Source: Ceratotherium simum simum
Taxonomy: Eukaryota; Chordata; Mammalia; Perissodactyla; Rhinocerotidae
Assembly (NCBI RefSeq): GCF_000283155.1
Contig: NW_004454261.1
Coordinates: 4,712,987-4,776,986 of the forward strand
Length of the DNA stretch: 64,000 nt
Reading direction: 5' to 3'
This document shows positions 1 through 10,884 of the stretch, piece after piece. The notes below the pieces were generated by a model. That model worked only from the letters and a program-made list of their open reading frames with translations, was not told where the DNA came from and ran no database searches. A program made the position numbers and the translations under genes. Every line of letters starts with the position of its first letter. Within the stretch, counting starts at the first letter, position 1.

Positions 1-480
1 CGCCGCCGCCGATTGGGCCATTTGGACCCGGGGGGAGGGCGAGCGGGGATTGGCCCGCGTGCGGCCCCGCCCCAGGGGTGGATACGGCTCGCTCATTGGC
101 CCGCCGAGGCGCCTGTCACGCGGAGGGGGCGGGAAGCGAGCGCGGGGAGGCGAGGCCGCGGCGTTGACCTCGGAGGGGTTTGAGGCTGGGGTCGAAGGTC
201 GCAAGTGCTAACGGCCTCCTCGGAACGGCCGGGGAGTGGGCACCGCCCTCGTGGGCCGGGATGCGGCTCTGGGACCTTTGGGGGTGACTGCTAGGGCCCC
301 TCCTCCGAAAGCCCCCTGGAGGCGAGGTCAAGGGTCAAAAAGTAGCCCAAAGTGGCCAATGGGAGGCAAAAAGCCATCACTAGGCATCAATGGGGCTGGA
401 GGGCGAGAGAGGTGCTCTGGACGGTCTCTACCCTAAAGAACTCAGGAGCCAAAGCTCAGAACAGAGCGGGGGCGGTGCCA
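1..480 (-). promoter_or_regulatory. CpG island with CCAAT and GC boxes; possible divergent upstream promoter
   Basis: The first ~250 bases are very rich in CpG. They hold three ATTGG motifs (12-16, 49-53, 95-99), which read as CCAAT on the minus strand, and GC boxes near 65-73 and 125-133. This is the make-up of a TATA-less housekeeping promoter. In mammals the gene upstream of SBNO2, in divergent orientation, is STK11, so this may be the upstream part of its promoter; that rests on synteny, since no STK11 exon is visible. CpG density falls after about 300 and the sequence to 480 is unremarkable. Confidence 0.5.
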
Positions 481-842
481 GCCAAGTGCTTTGGGTGGAA
501 AACAGAAAGAATTGGCACAGTGCTGCTCCATGAAGTTGAAAGTACCTCCCATACCTGAATTTTCTGTCTTTCTGCTTTTTAGCACTAGATTATTATTTTG
601 TCAGAGCAAACCGCTTGTCTTGAGTAAAGCTCTTGTTTCACAAATAGCCAAAAAGTGGAAGCATTGGGGCTCAAGGCTGGGGGTTCTGAACCCGAGACCT
701 GTGAACTCCCTAAAACTGCACGAAATTGAGTGTGCCCATATGCATGTTGTTGGGGACATCCATGAGATTCACAAATGACCCGTAGAAGGGGATTGGTGTG
801 GCTCTGAGGAGACAGGGCACAAGCCACAGCAGCAGACCAGCA
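481..842. other. Intergenic sequence, nothing recognised
   Basis: This AT-richer stretch follows the CpG island. It has no coding signal and no repeat I can name with confidence. The right edge grades into L1-derived sequence. Confidence 0.4.
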
Positions 843-1640
843 AGCCCTAATAAAAATGTGTGGATTAGCCCCAAATTCCTTTCGAGAAGGAATTCATAAA
901 GATCAGAGCAGCAACACATGAAATAGAATAGAAAAAGAATAAAGAAAATAGATGAAACCAATGATTGTTCTTTGAAAAGATCAAAAAAATTGGTAAAAGT
1001 CTACCCAGATTGACCAAGGAAAAAAGATGACACAGGGGCCGGCCCAGCGGTGCAAGTGGTTAAGTGCGCGTGCTCCGCTGCGGCGGCCCGCGGTTCACCA
1101 GTTCAGATCCCGGGCGTGCACCGACGCACTGCTTGGCAAGCCATGCTGTGGTGGCGTCCCATATAAGGTAGAGGAAGATGGGCATGGATGTTAGCTCAGG
1201 GGTAGTCTTCCTCAGCCAAAAGAGGAGGATTGGCAGATGTTAGCTCAGGGCCGGTCTTCCTCAAAAAAAAAAAAAAAAGATGACACAGGTGAGAAATGAA
1301 AGAAGGGCTGTCACTACAGACCCTACAGATAGCAAAAGGATTAGATACTGGGAATAACTCTATGCCCATGAATTCGACATCTTAGTTGAAACGGACCAAT
1401 ACCTTGAAAAACACTGAGATAGAAGCTCACGCAAGAAGAAATAGATCATCTGCATAGTCTTATGTCTATTCAAGAGATTAAATCTGTACTGAAAAACCTT
1501 TCCACAAAGACAATTAAGGCCCAGACATCTCGTTGGTGAATTTCCACCAAACATTTCAGGAAGAAATAACATCCGTTCTAAACAATCTGGCCCGGAAGCA
1601 GAAGAGGAGGGAACACTGCCCAACTTAAATTCCTTTTGGT
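843..1640 (+). repeat. L1 ORF2 fragment, split by a SINE
   Basis: A-rich sequence resembling the sense strand of L1 ORF2 (endonuclease/reverse-transcriptase polyprotein region): runs such as the segment around 950-1015 and 1360-1560 follow the usual L1 order. It is degraded, with no open frame. An ERE SINE at 1036-1278 interrupts it, so the L1 is older than the SINE. Confidence 0.6.
1036..1278 (+). mobile_element. ERE SINE (long subtype), with target-site duplication
   Basis: It begins GGGCCGGCCC and carries a tRNA-Ser-like head with pol III A- and B-box-like segments. The ERE-typical body ends in AGCTCAGGGCCGGTCTTCCTC followed by an A tail. A 15-bp duplication (AAAAAGATGACACAG) flanks it at 1021-1035 and 1274-1288, the second copy overlapping the A tail. 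This is the mark of L1-mediated insertion. ERE SINEs are restricted to Perissodactyla, so this copy helps to place the organism. Confidence 0.92.
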
Positions 1641-1650
1641 ATCCTCTGTG

Positions 1651-1655
<5 letters not shown>

Positions 1656-1712
<57 letters not shown>

Positions 1713-1911
1713 TTTTATTTATTCATTTTTTTCCCCCCAAAGCCCCAGTAGATAGTTGTACGTCATAGGTCCGCATCCTTCTAGTTGCTGTACGTGGGAC
1801 TCGGCCCCGGGTTGGACGGAGAAGTGGTGCCTCGGGGCGCGCCCGGGATCCGAACCCGGGCCGCCAGCATCAGAGCGCGCGCACTTAACCGCTAAGCCAC
1901 GGAGCCGGCCC
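1656..1911 (-). mobile_element. ERE SINE (short subtype)
   Basis: On the minus strand it begins GGGCCGGCTCCG, continues with the tRNA-like head (GGTTAAGTGCGCGCGC, GGTTCGGATCC B box) and ends in an A-rich tail seen here as a long poly-T at 1656-1705. The duplication TCCTCTGTGTTTTT is present at 1642-1655 and 1912-1925. Confidence 0.92.
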
Positions 1912-1925
1912 TCCTCTGTGTTTTT

Positions 1926-2480
1926 GAGTGCTGCCTTAAAATGAAATTTCTTGGAAGCTGGGGGTGTGTTTGACAATCTTGGCCCATGTAGGCCCCGCTC
2001 TCCTTCGCGGAGCCCGCACCCCTCTCCTGATGTGCAGGAGACATGGAAGGAACTTGGGAAATGTTTGGTGACTGTTGCAGAAAGAATTCATGAAGGTGAA
2101 ATCTCGCCTCAGATGCCACCTCCTCCAAGAAGCCCTCCTGGTGATTCCCTGGAACACTTGTCACCTTCAGAAATTTTCTCATTTATATATTTCATTATCT
2201 GTTTTTATTCTGTCTCTGGCACTAGACTGGAAGCTCTTGGGGGCCGGGGTCGGTTTCTCTTGGTCACTGCTGCATCCTCAGCAATGAGAGCTGTGCCGTC
2301 CAGTACAGCAGCTGCTGTTCACATGTGCCTATTAAGCTCTTGTGATATGGCTGCCAAAATTGAGATGTTGTGAGTGTAAACTACACACTGGATTTTGAAG
2401 GCTTAGCATGAAAAAAAATACATATAATATCTCAATAATTTACATTGATTGCACGTTGAAATGATATAATTGGCTATGTT
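1926..2480 (+). repeat. Mostly unassigned sequence with an L2-like 3' end
   Basis: Around 2180-2290 the order 'CTAGACTGGAAGCTC...GCTGCATCCTCAGC' matches the conserved 3' end of the L2 LINE. The rest of the interval has no recognisable gene or element. Confidence 0.45.
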
Positions 2481-3085
2481 AGGTTAAAAGAAATATGTTA
2501 TTAAAATTAACCACTTCATATCCACTAGGAAGGCCACGATCAAAAAAATGGGCGATGACAAGTATTGGCAAGCATGTGGAGAAACGGGAACTCTCATACA
2601 GATGGTGCAGCCACTTTGGAAAAAAATTCAGAAGGTTAAACACAGTGTTACCGTATGGCCCAGCAATTCCACTCCTCGGTATATGCCCAAGAGAAACGGA
2701 AACTCACAACCACACAAAAACTTGTACACAAATGTTCACGGCACCTTGATTCACAGCAGCCAAAAAGTGGAGACAACCCAAATGTCCATCAACGGATGAT
2801 GGATACACACAACGTGTCCATCCACACACTGGAGTATTACTCAGCCATGAAGAGGAGTGAGGCCCTGACACAGCCACACAGTGGATGGACCTTGATCACA
2901 CGATGCTCAGTGAGAGAACCAGACACAGAAGGACACGCGGTGTGTGATTCCACTGATGTGAAATGTCCAGAACAGGCACATCCACAGACAGAAAGTGGGT
3001 TTGTGGTTGCCAGGGGCTGGGGAGGGGGTGGAGAGTGACTGCTAGGGAGTACAGAGCTGTTTTTTGGGGTGATGGAATGTTCTAA
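2480..3085 (+). repeat. L1M 3' end
   Basis: This is the end of an old L1: the ORF2 C-terminal region ('GGCAAGCATGTGGAGAAACG', 'GGCCCAGCAATTCCACTCCT', 'CAAATGTCCATCAACGGATG') runs into a 3' UTR with CACATCCACAGACAGAAAGT and the GC-rich segment near 3010-3040. The same module recurs in both orientations across the window. Confidence 0.8.
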
Positions 3086-3744
3086 AGTCCTCCCTCCATC
3101 CCCCTCACAGGTGAGCCGACTGAGGCTTGCAGAAAGGAAACCACCTGCCCAGGTCCCTGGTGGAGCTACGTGCCCAGCCTGGGAGCCCCAGCAGCCTTGC
3201 GAGGATTCTAGCACCGTCTGCTCAGCGTGATGGGGGCCTCGGAGCTGTTCAGCTGTCCTACTTACGTAAAAGTTCCTAGCAAGCATCAAACCCAGGGCAG
3301 GCCAACACGGAACCAGATTTAAGAGCCCTTCCCAGCATCACAGGGCCTGAGACCCCCGTGGGGGCTGCTCTAAGCCTCTCCAGGGACCCTCTCTCGGCCC
3401 CAGCCCTTTGCCCGGCGGAAGTCCTCAGTTGGGGGGTCTTGGCCTCTCACTTCCCGTTTCTCTGAGTGGGGGTTAACAATACCATATGTCATCAGATGGA
3501 AGAGGCTGTGGCAGTGACATGTTCTGTGACCTTAGGAACCACCACGGAGAGAAGACTCGGAGATAGCGATGACGCTCCCGACTGAAAGAGGCAGCCTGAC
3601 TTCTGGGGGGGCAAACTGTGACAAATGGGAATGGTAGTAGCAGGAACAGGCGAAGGTTATGAGTACCTGTGGTCGCCCTGGGAAAATCCTTTCTCCGCAT
3701 TCTCCCATCCTCACCCTCATGCAGGTTTTGTTAAGGGCTCCGAG
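3086..3744. other. Intergenic sequence with a faint MIR-like patch
   Basis: No gene is visible. A MIR-like remnant (minus orientation) may lie near 3100-3190, where GCCGACTGAGGC is followed by an exon-like but stop-rich tract. The remainder is unassigned. Confidence 0.35.
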
Positions 3745-4090
3745 TGACAGGTGGGACCCCAGGTTAGAGGCGGGGTCTCAGGTTGCCGTTGAGGGGCCCC
3801 AGCTTATAGGAGGGGGCCTCAAGTTACAAGTGGGGGGCCCCAAGTTATAGCGGGGAGCTCAGGCTACAGGTGGGGGACCTTGTTATAGATGGGGGCATCT
3901 TACAAGTGGGGGGCCCCGGGCCATAGGTGAGGGCTCCAGGTTATAGGAAGGGGTTCCAGGTAATAACAGGGGGCCCCAAGTAATGGGTAGGGACCCCAGA
4001 TTATAGATGGATTATAAATGCGGGCCTTAGGTTATAGGTAGGAGCCCCAGGTGACCGGTGGGGGCCCCATGTTATATGTGGGAGTCCACC
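3745..4090. repeat. Minisatellite, ~20-22 bp unit
   Basis: About 15 imperfect copies of a unit close to AGGTGGGGGCCCCAGGTTAT run in tandem. Copies differ by substitutions and by short indels in the G run. It is intergenic and shows no coding potential. Confidence 0.85.
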
Positions 4091-4849
4091 AGCCCCTCCT
4101 GGGCTCAGGCCTTGCCTCTGCCCACTTCTCCTCTGCCCTCTGTCCCTCACCCCTCTCATTTCTCCTGCCCACTCATGACCCCCACACACAGACATTCGTG
4201 CCCAGTGGCCCCCAGACCCACTCGTCCCTCATAGCTCCCCCTCCCTGACCCTCTCACTTCCCCAGCTCTGACGCCAAGACCCCCTCCCCCCTGAGGACAG
4301 AGGAAGCCAACGGGCCTCCTGTCCACTCTCTTGGCCGGCCGCCCCATCCTGGATCTCCTCCAACTCTGTGGGTCTCTTACAAGTCGGGTCCCTGATCCCA
4401 GGACCACCCTCTCCAAGGGCCCAACTCAGCCCCTGACCCGAGGAGCGGGGCCCCCAGGAGCCAGAGGGGGTCCTTCCATAGCCAGGTCGGCCCCCCACCC
4501 TGGGAATCCAGCCATCCAGCCATGGCTGCAGGTTAGGATGCAGCCCGGGAGAGGCCAGTGCGTGTGGACCTCTGTGGCCGCCAGGGGGCGGGCGGGGATA
4601 GTGGCCGAGGCTCCTGGAGGGGTGTGTGTGTGTGGGGGGGTGTGTGTGTGAGATGCTCGGGACCACAGAGTTTGAAGCCCACACACGATCCCTTGGGGCA
4701 GTGACACCAGATCATCACTGTTGTCACCCCTTGTTGGGCCTCGTCACACACGTCATCGCAGATAGAGCAGGGAGGCCCGGACTCACACACCAGAGTCACC
4801 CATCCTTCACTCTAGACCAGATCCTCCCTTGGCACTGCTGACCTCGGGG
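4091..4849. other. Intergenic GC-rich sequence, nothing recognised
   Basis: C-rich on the + strand, with a short (TG)n/G-rich run at 4620-4651. Open frames here are fortuitous consequences of GC content. No repeat family was recognised. Confidence 0.4.
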
Positions 4850-5012
4850 CTGGGTCACTCTCTGTGGGGGCCGTGCTGGGCACTGTGGGGGGTTGAGCAG
4901 CATCCCCGGCCCCACCACTCGATGCCAGCAGACCCCCCAGTCGTGACAACCACAGATGTCCCCAGACATGGCCCAGTGTCCCCTGGATTGCCCGGGTTTG
5001 GAATCCTTGCTT
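4850..5012 (-). mobile_element. MER20 (hAT-Charlie) DNA transposon remnant
   Basis: Minus-strand MER20 body: 'TTGAGCAGCATCCCCGGCCC', 'ACTCGATGCCAGCAGACC', 'CGTGACAACCACAGATGTCC' and 'CCAGTGTCCCCTGG' occur in consensus order. It is one of four copies in the window. Confidence 0.8.
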
Positions 5013-5154
5013 TAGAAACACACCCTGAGGTATTTATGGATGAAAGCACGTGACTCCTGGCATTTTGCTTCAAAACATTCCTGGGGGTGATGTGCCAGGT
5101 GAAGCATTTGGGAGAAAGTGTCCTGACATGGCCCCTGGTGTTTTATTTTTAAGT

Positions 5155-5612
5155 AAGGTGTAGCAGGCTGAATGGTGGCCCCCAAATCAATGCCCACGTC
5201 AAAATCCCTAGAACCCGTGACTGGGTCCTCACTTGGAAAGAGGGTCTTGGCAGATGTCACCAAGTTAAGGATCTTGAGACGAGCTCATCCTGGATTACTT
5301 AGGTGGGCCCTGAAACCAGTGAGAAGCATCCTCATAAGAGACACGCAGGGGAAATTTGACGGAGAGGGGAGACCGCCATGGAGAGATGGAGTGATGGAGT
5401 GACCGCAGAGATGGAGTGACGTGGCCACAAGCCCAGGCCACCTGGAGATCCCGGAGGCTGGAAGAGGTAGGAGGGACCCTCCCCTGGAGCCTCCGGAGGG
5501 AGTGATCTCTGATATCTGGTCTCCAGAAGCGGGAGACAAGATATTTCTGTTGTTTTAAGTCGCCCAGTGTGTGGCCATTCATTACAGCGGCCCCAGGAAA
5601 CGAATACATAAG
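5155..5612 (+). mobile_element. Solo MaLR LTR (MLT1-type)
   Basis: It starts GGCTGAATGGTGGCCCCC and contains 'GGAAAGAGGGTCTTGGCAGA', 'GGCCACAAGCCCAGGCCACC' and the 3' segment TTCTGTTGTTTTAAGTCGCC, ending at GGAAACGAATACAT. This order is that of a non-autonomous ERVL-MaLR LTR. No internal gene sequence accompanies it. Confidence 0.82.
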
Positions 5613-5629
5613 GTCATTAGAATTGCTTA

Positions 5630-6260
5630 TTACAGGAAAATTGACCCTTTAATGTGTACTGTTCCATGAATTTCCACAAAAGCATATAGTTGTGTAATCA
5701 CCACCATAATCAAGAAATGAAGTATTTCCATCCCCCCCAAAACCCCCGGTGCCCCTTTGTGGTCATCGCTTCCCTCCGTCCCCAGCTCTTCCCAGAGGGA
5801 TCGAGTTTTGTCCCAGGAGCCTGGTCCTGTCGGGATGCCACACAGACGGAATCCCACGGTCGGGTCTGGCTCCTCTCGCTCAGCGTGACTCATCCGAGGA
5901 CCGGCCGTGTTCTCGCCAGCACACGAGCCTTGCTGCTGGCTGCGTCCGAACACGTTCCATCGTGCGGAGGTCCCGGTCTTTTCATCCACTCACGAGCTGA
6001 GGGACGTTAGCGTGTTTTCAGGTTTTGGTGCCGACGTAGCTTGCTGCTGTGAACACACGCGGGCAGGTTTTGTGTGGACGCAAGTTTTCATTCCTCTCCG
6101 GTCAATTCCTGGGAGTCGAATGGCCGGGTCATGTGGCAATTCCCAGTTTAACATTTGGAGGAACCGCCCAAGTGTCCTGCAAAGTGGCTGTGTCCCCATC
6201 ACTGGCTGTTCTGCATCCTCATCAACACTTGGTTTTGTCCGTTTGGGGGGGTTCCGTTTT
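5630..6260 (-). repeat. L1M 3' region
   Basis: Reverse orientation of an L1 3' part: TTAATGTGTACTGTTCCATG, a diverged copy of the ORF2 3' segment ('AACACACGCGGGCAGGTTTT'), and GAATGGCCGGGTCATGTGGC. CpG-rich for an old L1, but no open frame remains. Confidence 0.65.
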
Positions 6261-6298
6261 GCTGTTCAAACATGTGGCACATTATTTTTGAATGCAAC

Positions 6299-6330
6299 CA
6301 CACACACACACACACACGCACACACACGGA
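6299..6330. repeat. (CA)n microsatellite
   Basis: A run of about 15 CA dinucleotides with a CG interruption, at the end of the preceding L1-derived sequence. Confidence 0.9.
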
Positions 6331-6599
6331 TTGATGGCTGCATAGAGGAGAGGATGGGTGTCCAGATATGGGATAAGTGAATACGGTAAAATGCTTGTCA
6401 TAGGAACGAGACATGGAGTTTTCCCATAAAACCCTTTCAACTCTTCCCCACATTTGAAAATGTTCATAATAAAATGTTGGGGAAAAAATCCAAGAGTGGA
6501 ATAGAGATGAAATGAGATTGGCCAGGAGTTGATGATGGTTGAGGCTGGTGGGGGACCTGGGGGTGCATTCTGCTTTCTCCTACATGTGTTTGAGACAGT

Positions 6600-7345
6600 C
6601 CGTGACAAAAAGCTCGGAGGTCCAACCCTTCACACCCCTTAGGAAGGCTACTATCCAAAAAAAGAGCGGAAAATGGCAAGTGTTGGCGAGGATGTGGAGA
6701 AACCGGAACCTTGTGCACTTCTGGTGGGAATGTAAAATGGCGCAGCCGCTGTGGAAAACAAGATGGCGGTTCCTCAAAAAATTAAACAGAGAAGGACCAT
6801 GTGAGCCAGCTGTGCCTCTTCTGGGTACATCCCCAAAAGAATTGAAAGCAGGGTCTTGAAGAGATGTTTGCACACCTGTGTTTGCAGCAGCCTGATTCAC
6901 AGTAGCCAAAAGGTGGAAACATCCCAAGTGTCCATCAACAGATGATGGATACACACATGTCCATCCACACACTGGAATATGACACAGCCACGAAAAGGAG
7001 TGAAGCCCTGACACAGTTACACTGTGGATGGACCTTGAGGACATGACACTCAGTGACGTGAGCCAGACGCAGAAGGGCAGATACTGTGTGATCCTCTCAC
7101 AGGAGGCCCCTAGAGGAGTCACATCCACAGAGACAGAAAGTAGATGGTGGGGCCGGGGGCCGGGAGAGGGGACGGGGAGTCAGTGTTTCATGGGGACAGA
7201 GTCTCAGTCTGGGAAGATGAGAAAGTTCTGGAGATGGATGGTGGGGATGGTGGCACAATGGTGTGCCTGTGCTTAATGCCACTGAGCTGTGCACTTAAAA
7301 TGGTGAATATGGTAAATTTACGTGATGTGTGTTTTACCAGAATTT
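6600..7345 (+). repeat. L1M 3' end
   Basis: The same ORF2-3'UTR module as at 2480-3085: 'GTTGGCGAGGATGTGGAGAA', 'CCATCAACAGATGATGGATA', 'ATCCACAGAGACAGAAAGTA', 'GAAAGTTCTGGAGATGGATG' and 'GCACTTAAAATGGTGAATAT', typical of L1MB/MC ends. Confidence 0.85.
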
Positions 7346-7588
7346 TTTTTGTGTGTGGGAGGAAGATCACTCCTGAGCTAACATCTGCCAATTCTCCTCT
7401 TTTTTTGCTGAGGAAGACTGGCCCTGGGCTAAAATCCGTGCCCATCTTCCTCCACTTTATGTGGGACGCCGCCACAGCATGGCCTGACAAGGGGTGTGTT
7501 AGTGTGCGCCCGGGATCCAAACCGGCGAACCCCGGGCCGCCTGGGCGGAGCGCGTGCACTTAACCACTTGTGCCACCGGGCCGGCCCC
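7346..7588 (-). mobile_element. ERE SINE (long subtype)
   Basis: Reverse-oriented ERE: GGAAGATCACTCCTGAGCTA, 'CTGAGGAAGACTGGCCCTGG', 'TTTATGTGGGACGCCGCCAC', and the head GCCACCGGGCCGGCCCC. An imperfect duplication resembling CC(A/T)GGAATTTTTTTT flanks it. It is inserted at the 3' end of the L1 at 6600-7345. Confidence 0.9.
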
Positions 7589-7739
7589 TGGAATTTTTTT
7601 TTTAGTGAGGAGCTTGGAAATAGGCTCTGGCTCTTCGATGGTGGGATCAAATGGTCAGTCCCCACAGGGCAGCGTGGCCGCGTCTTCTGAAATGACAGAG
7701 GGCAAGATCAGTGCTGGGAATCCCTCCCCCACTCACTCA

Positions 7740-8080
7740 CCCACGTGGGAGATGCCCGGACCTCACAGCTGCTGGCAAGGGTGGCCGTGTGTGGAAACAC
7801 CCTAGAAGTCCCCCAGAGAAGGGAGTAAATCAGTCATGGCACATCCCGATACGGAGTACCTCGCAGCCCCCAAAAGAACGAGGCCCTGGACGAGTCCACG
7901 GGCAACGACTTGGGCAGATGTTAGGTGAGAGGGCAGAGTGGAGAGCCGAAAGTGGAGAGTGCTGCCCACCGGGCGAGAGCCGACAGGGCGGGGGGATGGC
8001 TGGGGTGTTGTCTCCTGGGGATTCCCCTTGAAGGACACTCAAGGAGCTGGTCATCACGCGGGGCACTGTGGGAGGGAGAT
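7740..8080 (+). repeat. Diverged L1 3' fragment
   Basis: The order 'GGAAACACCCTAGAAGTCCC', 'AAATCAGTCATGGCACATCC', 'CGGAGTACCTCGCAGCCCCC' and 'AACGAGGCCCTGGACGAG' follows the L1 ORF2 C-terminal segment. It is very GC-shifted and broken. Confidence 0.6.
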
Positions 8081-8094
8081 GTTAATCTGGGTAC

Positions 8095-8770
8095 ACTTTT
8101 TCATTGTGGCAAAATTGATGTAACGTAAAATTCACCATCTTCACCATTTTAAGTGCGCAGCTCAGCAGCATTAAGCACATTCACGCTGTTGTGCAACCAT
8201 CCCCACCATCCGTCTCCAGGACTTTCTCATCCTCCCAAACTGAGACTCTGTCCCCATGAAACACTGACTCCCCGTCCCCTCCCCCAGCCCCTGGCCCCAC
8301 CATCCACTTTCTGTCTCTGTGGACGTGACTCCTCTAGGGGCCTCCTGTGAGGGGATCACACAGTGTCTGTCCTTCTGTGTCTGGCTCATGTCACTGAGTG
8401 TCATGTCCTCAGGGTCCATCCACGTTGGAGCAGGTGTCAGGATCTCCTTCCTTTTCCAGGCTGAGTAATATTCCTGTGTGTGGATGGACCACACTGTGTG
8501 TATCCATCATCCGTCGACGGAGACTTGGGGTGTTTCCATCTCTGACTGTTATGAGTCACGCGGCTGTGGACGGCCGGGTGCAGGTATCTGTTCGAGTCCC
8601 CACTTTCATTTCTTCAGGGGGCCTCCTGGGATGGGAACCAATGGGTCAGATGGTGATTCTGTTTAACTTTTTGAGGAACTGCCTGACTGTCTTCACGGCG
8701 GCTGCACACGGGCTGTACTTTTCACTCTTGAGCTTTCAAACACGGGAATGCATCACCTCTTTGACAACTT
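8095..8770 (-). repeat. L1M 3' end
   Basis: Minus-oriented copy of the recurrent L1 3' module: TTCACCATTTTAAGTGCGCA, 'CTTTCTGTCTCTGTGGACGT', 'CCTTCTGTGTCTGGCTCATG' and 'TGTTTAACTTTTTGAGGAAC'. It faces the copy at 6600-7345, making a long imperfect inverted pair. Confidence 0.85.
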
Positions 8771-8839
8771 GAATTATCACAGGGAAACAAATCAGCAGAT
8801 TCTAGACCGTGGGAAACTTCACAGGAAAAACAACCGGGT

Positions 8840-8935
8840 TTCGTGCAAAAAAAAAAAAAAAAAATCACCAAACCACAAAAAAAAAAAAACCCAAAACCAA
8901 AAAAAAAAAAAAAAATAAATAATGAGAGAGAGACA
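8840..8935. repeat. A-rich low-complexity tract
   Basis: Three poly-A runs broken by short C/T interruptions, followed by a short GAGAGACACACAG tract. No element body could be assigned to it. Confidence 0.8.
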
Positions 8936-9059
8936 CACAGAGGGTGAGACCGAGGAGACATCAGCTGCATTTTGTGTACCCACCCATCGGTGGACATGTG
9001 GATCACCAGGATGGACTGGGTCACCAGGGCCAGCATCTGTTGGGACCCTGTGGGCACCA

Positions 9060-9779
9060 GAAACTGATGAGTGAATGAATGAACAAATGAATGAGTGACT
9101 GTTCAAGGGTAGGGTGATGACAGAGGGAGAAAGGCTGCCCAATGGAATCTGTCAGGCTGGGGCTCATTCAGGACCCCTGGGTTCCCAGCCTCGGCTCTGG
9201 GGCCCTGTACCTACCTTGGGCTGCATGGGCCCATCTGTGAAATGGGCCACTCCCTCCCACCAGAGTCCCTGGGTGGCTGGGAAACACTCCAGAAGGGACA
9301 AGGCAGACGGCCAGCCCTGTGGGAGCCCAGAGGGCTCTGGCAGAGGTCCCAGCCAGTGGGGGTGCCTGGGGAGCTGTCCCCACGCTGGCCAGGGCTCTCC
9401 TCTCGCTGGGACCCCAGACTCATATTGATCCCTCTCGACTCGAATGGCCGGGTGGGGCTTTGGGGCAGCGCTGACTGGAAACGGGCGCCTGGGAGGGGAA
9501 AGCCTGGTCAGCAGGCCTCCCTCCCCTGGGACCGTCTGCTCAGATGGGCCTCGGGAGGCAGAGACATGTGGCGGCCAGCTGGACACACAGCCACGCCAGT
9601 GCAGAACGGAAACTCCGGGCCACCATTGGGTGTGAGTCCTCATTCTACATTTGGGGAAACTGAGACTCGAGGGAAGGCTGGATTGGGGGGCAGGGAGGAG
9701 GGACCCACCGTCTCATTGTGGCCAGGCTGCTGGGACCTAACCGTATGTGGTAGTTGGGAGTGGTGGCCCTGGCCAGTGG
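9060..9779. other. Intergenic GC-rich sequence
   Basis: A GAATGAATGAACAAATGAAT run at ~9072-9094 resembles an L2/MIR tail. Beyond that nothing is recognised. Long open frames on both strands overlap each other and have no homology I can name. Confidence 0.35.
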
Positions 9780-10040
9780 TCATTTTGCTCCAGTCCTATT
9801 GTCCTCTCATCTTCTGTCCCCAGAGCAGCCCCCTTCTCACCCCAGGCCCTTGGCACTCGCTGTGCTCACTGCCTGAAACACTTTCCCCCAAGTCCACCTA
9901 ACTCCCTCCTCCTCTCATTAGGGTTGCAGCTCAGTTGTCACCTCCTCAGAAGCACCTCCCCTGACACTACTGGCCGAGCCCCCACCAATACGCCCCCCCA
10001 CCCAGCCCCGTCAACTCGATCTTCGGGATCCTGTTGACGC
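9780..10040 (+). repeat. L2 LINE fragment
   Basis: The pattern 'GGCACTCGCTGTGCTCACTG', 'CCTGAAACACTTTCCCCC', 'CAGCTCAGTTGTCACCTCCT' and 'AGAAGCACCTCCCCTGACAC' is the L2 3' region, upstream of the tail. Confidence 0.65.
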
Positions 10041-10341
10041 ACCCTATTCGAGATGGTCGTACAAGGTTGTGCTGTGGTTCTGACACACAAGCACGTGTAG
10101 GTGTGCAGCATGCAGGTGTGGCTGCCTTCTGCCACCTCTGCCTGGAGACCCTGGGGGCTCCCTGCCCCAGGCTGCCTGAAGGGTGACAGCAATAATCACA
10201 GTTGACTCGTGCTGACCTGAAGTTCACTGCTCGCTGGCCCCTTGGCTGAGGTCCCTCTCACCATCACCCAACCAACTGAGGAGACTCCTGGGCCCAGAGA
10301 GCTCCCTGCATCCTTGCCCAGGGACATGTGGCCGTGTAGAG

Positions 10342-10671
10342 CAGGGGTCAGCCGACCTATTCTGTCAAGGGCCAGAGAGCAAATATTTTCAGCTTTGCTG
10401 GCCGGACAGACTCGGTCACAACTGCTCAACTCTGCCCGTTGTGTCACGAAAGTAGCTGAAAAGAATGCGTGTGGCTGCGCCAATAAAACCTTCTTAACGA
10501 ACACCAAAATGTGAATTTCATGTCATTTTCATGTGCCACAAAATAAGTCTGCTTCTGATTTTTTCAACCACTTAAAAATGTCAAGGTCATTCATCCTCAG
10601 CACTACACGGCCTGTGTGAAGACAGACGGTGGGCTGGACCCGGCTGGAGGGCCGGAGTTTGGAGACCCCTA
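10342..10671 (+). mobile_element. hAT-type non-autonomous DNA transposon
   Basis: It starts CAGGGGTC and ends GACCCCT, short terminal inverted repeats. Internal landmarks are TCAAGGGCCAGAGAGCAAAT, 'TTTCAGCTTTGCTGGCCGG', 'CACAACTGCTCAACTCTGCC' and 'GCGCCAATAAAACC'. The layout fits a hAT-Charlie MER element; I do not assign the family name. No transposase frame is present. Confidence 0.7.
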
Positions 10672-10884
10672 GAGGTAGCTTCACTCTGTCGCATTCAAGG
10701 GCTGAGCGGCAAGTGGGTCCTGCTTCCTCTGCAGAGGCTGAGTGGAGACCAGACCCTAAAGTGGCCCCGTGATCCCACGTCCTGGTGGTCACACCTTTGT
10801 GTCATCCACTCCCCTTGAGGGTGGGCAGGATCAACAGACTGTCGCCAAGGTGACAGGTTGTCACTCCACGATCCGGTTACATCA

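Noticed and set aside
1036..1278. tRNA-like sequence with A and B boxes
   Set aside because: This is the tRNA-derived head of an ERE SINE, not a functional tRNA gene. The cloverleaf is not kept and an A tail and duplication flank it.
5155..5612. Retroviral gene remnants beside the MaLR LTRs
   Set aside because: Only solo LTR sequence is visible at each site. No gag, pol or env-like frame is attached.
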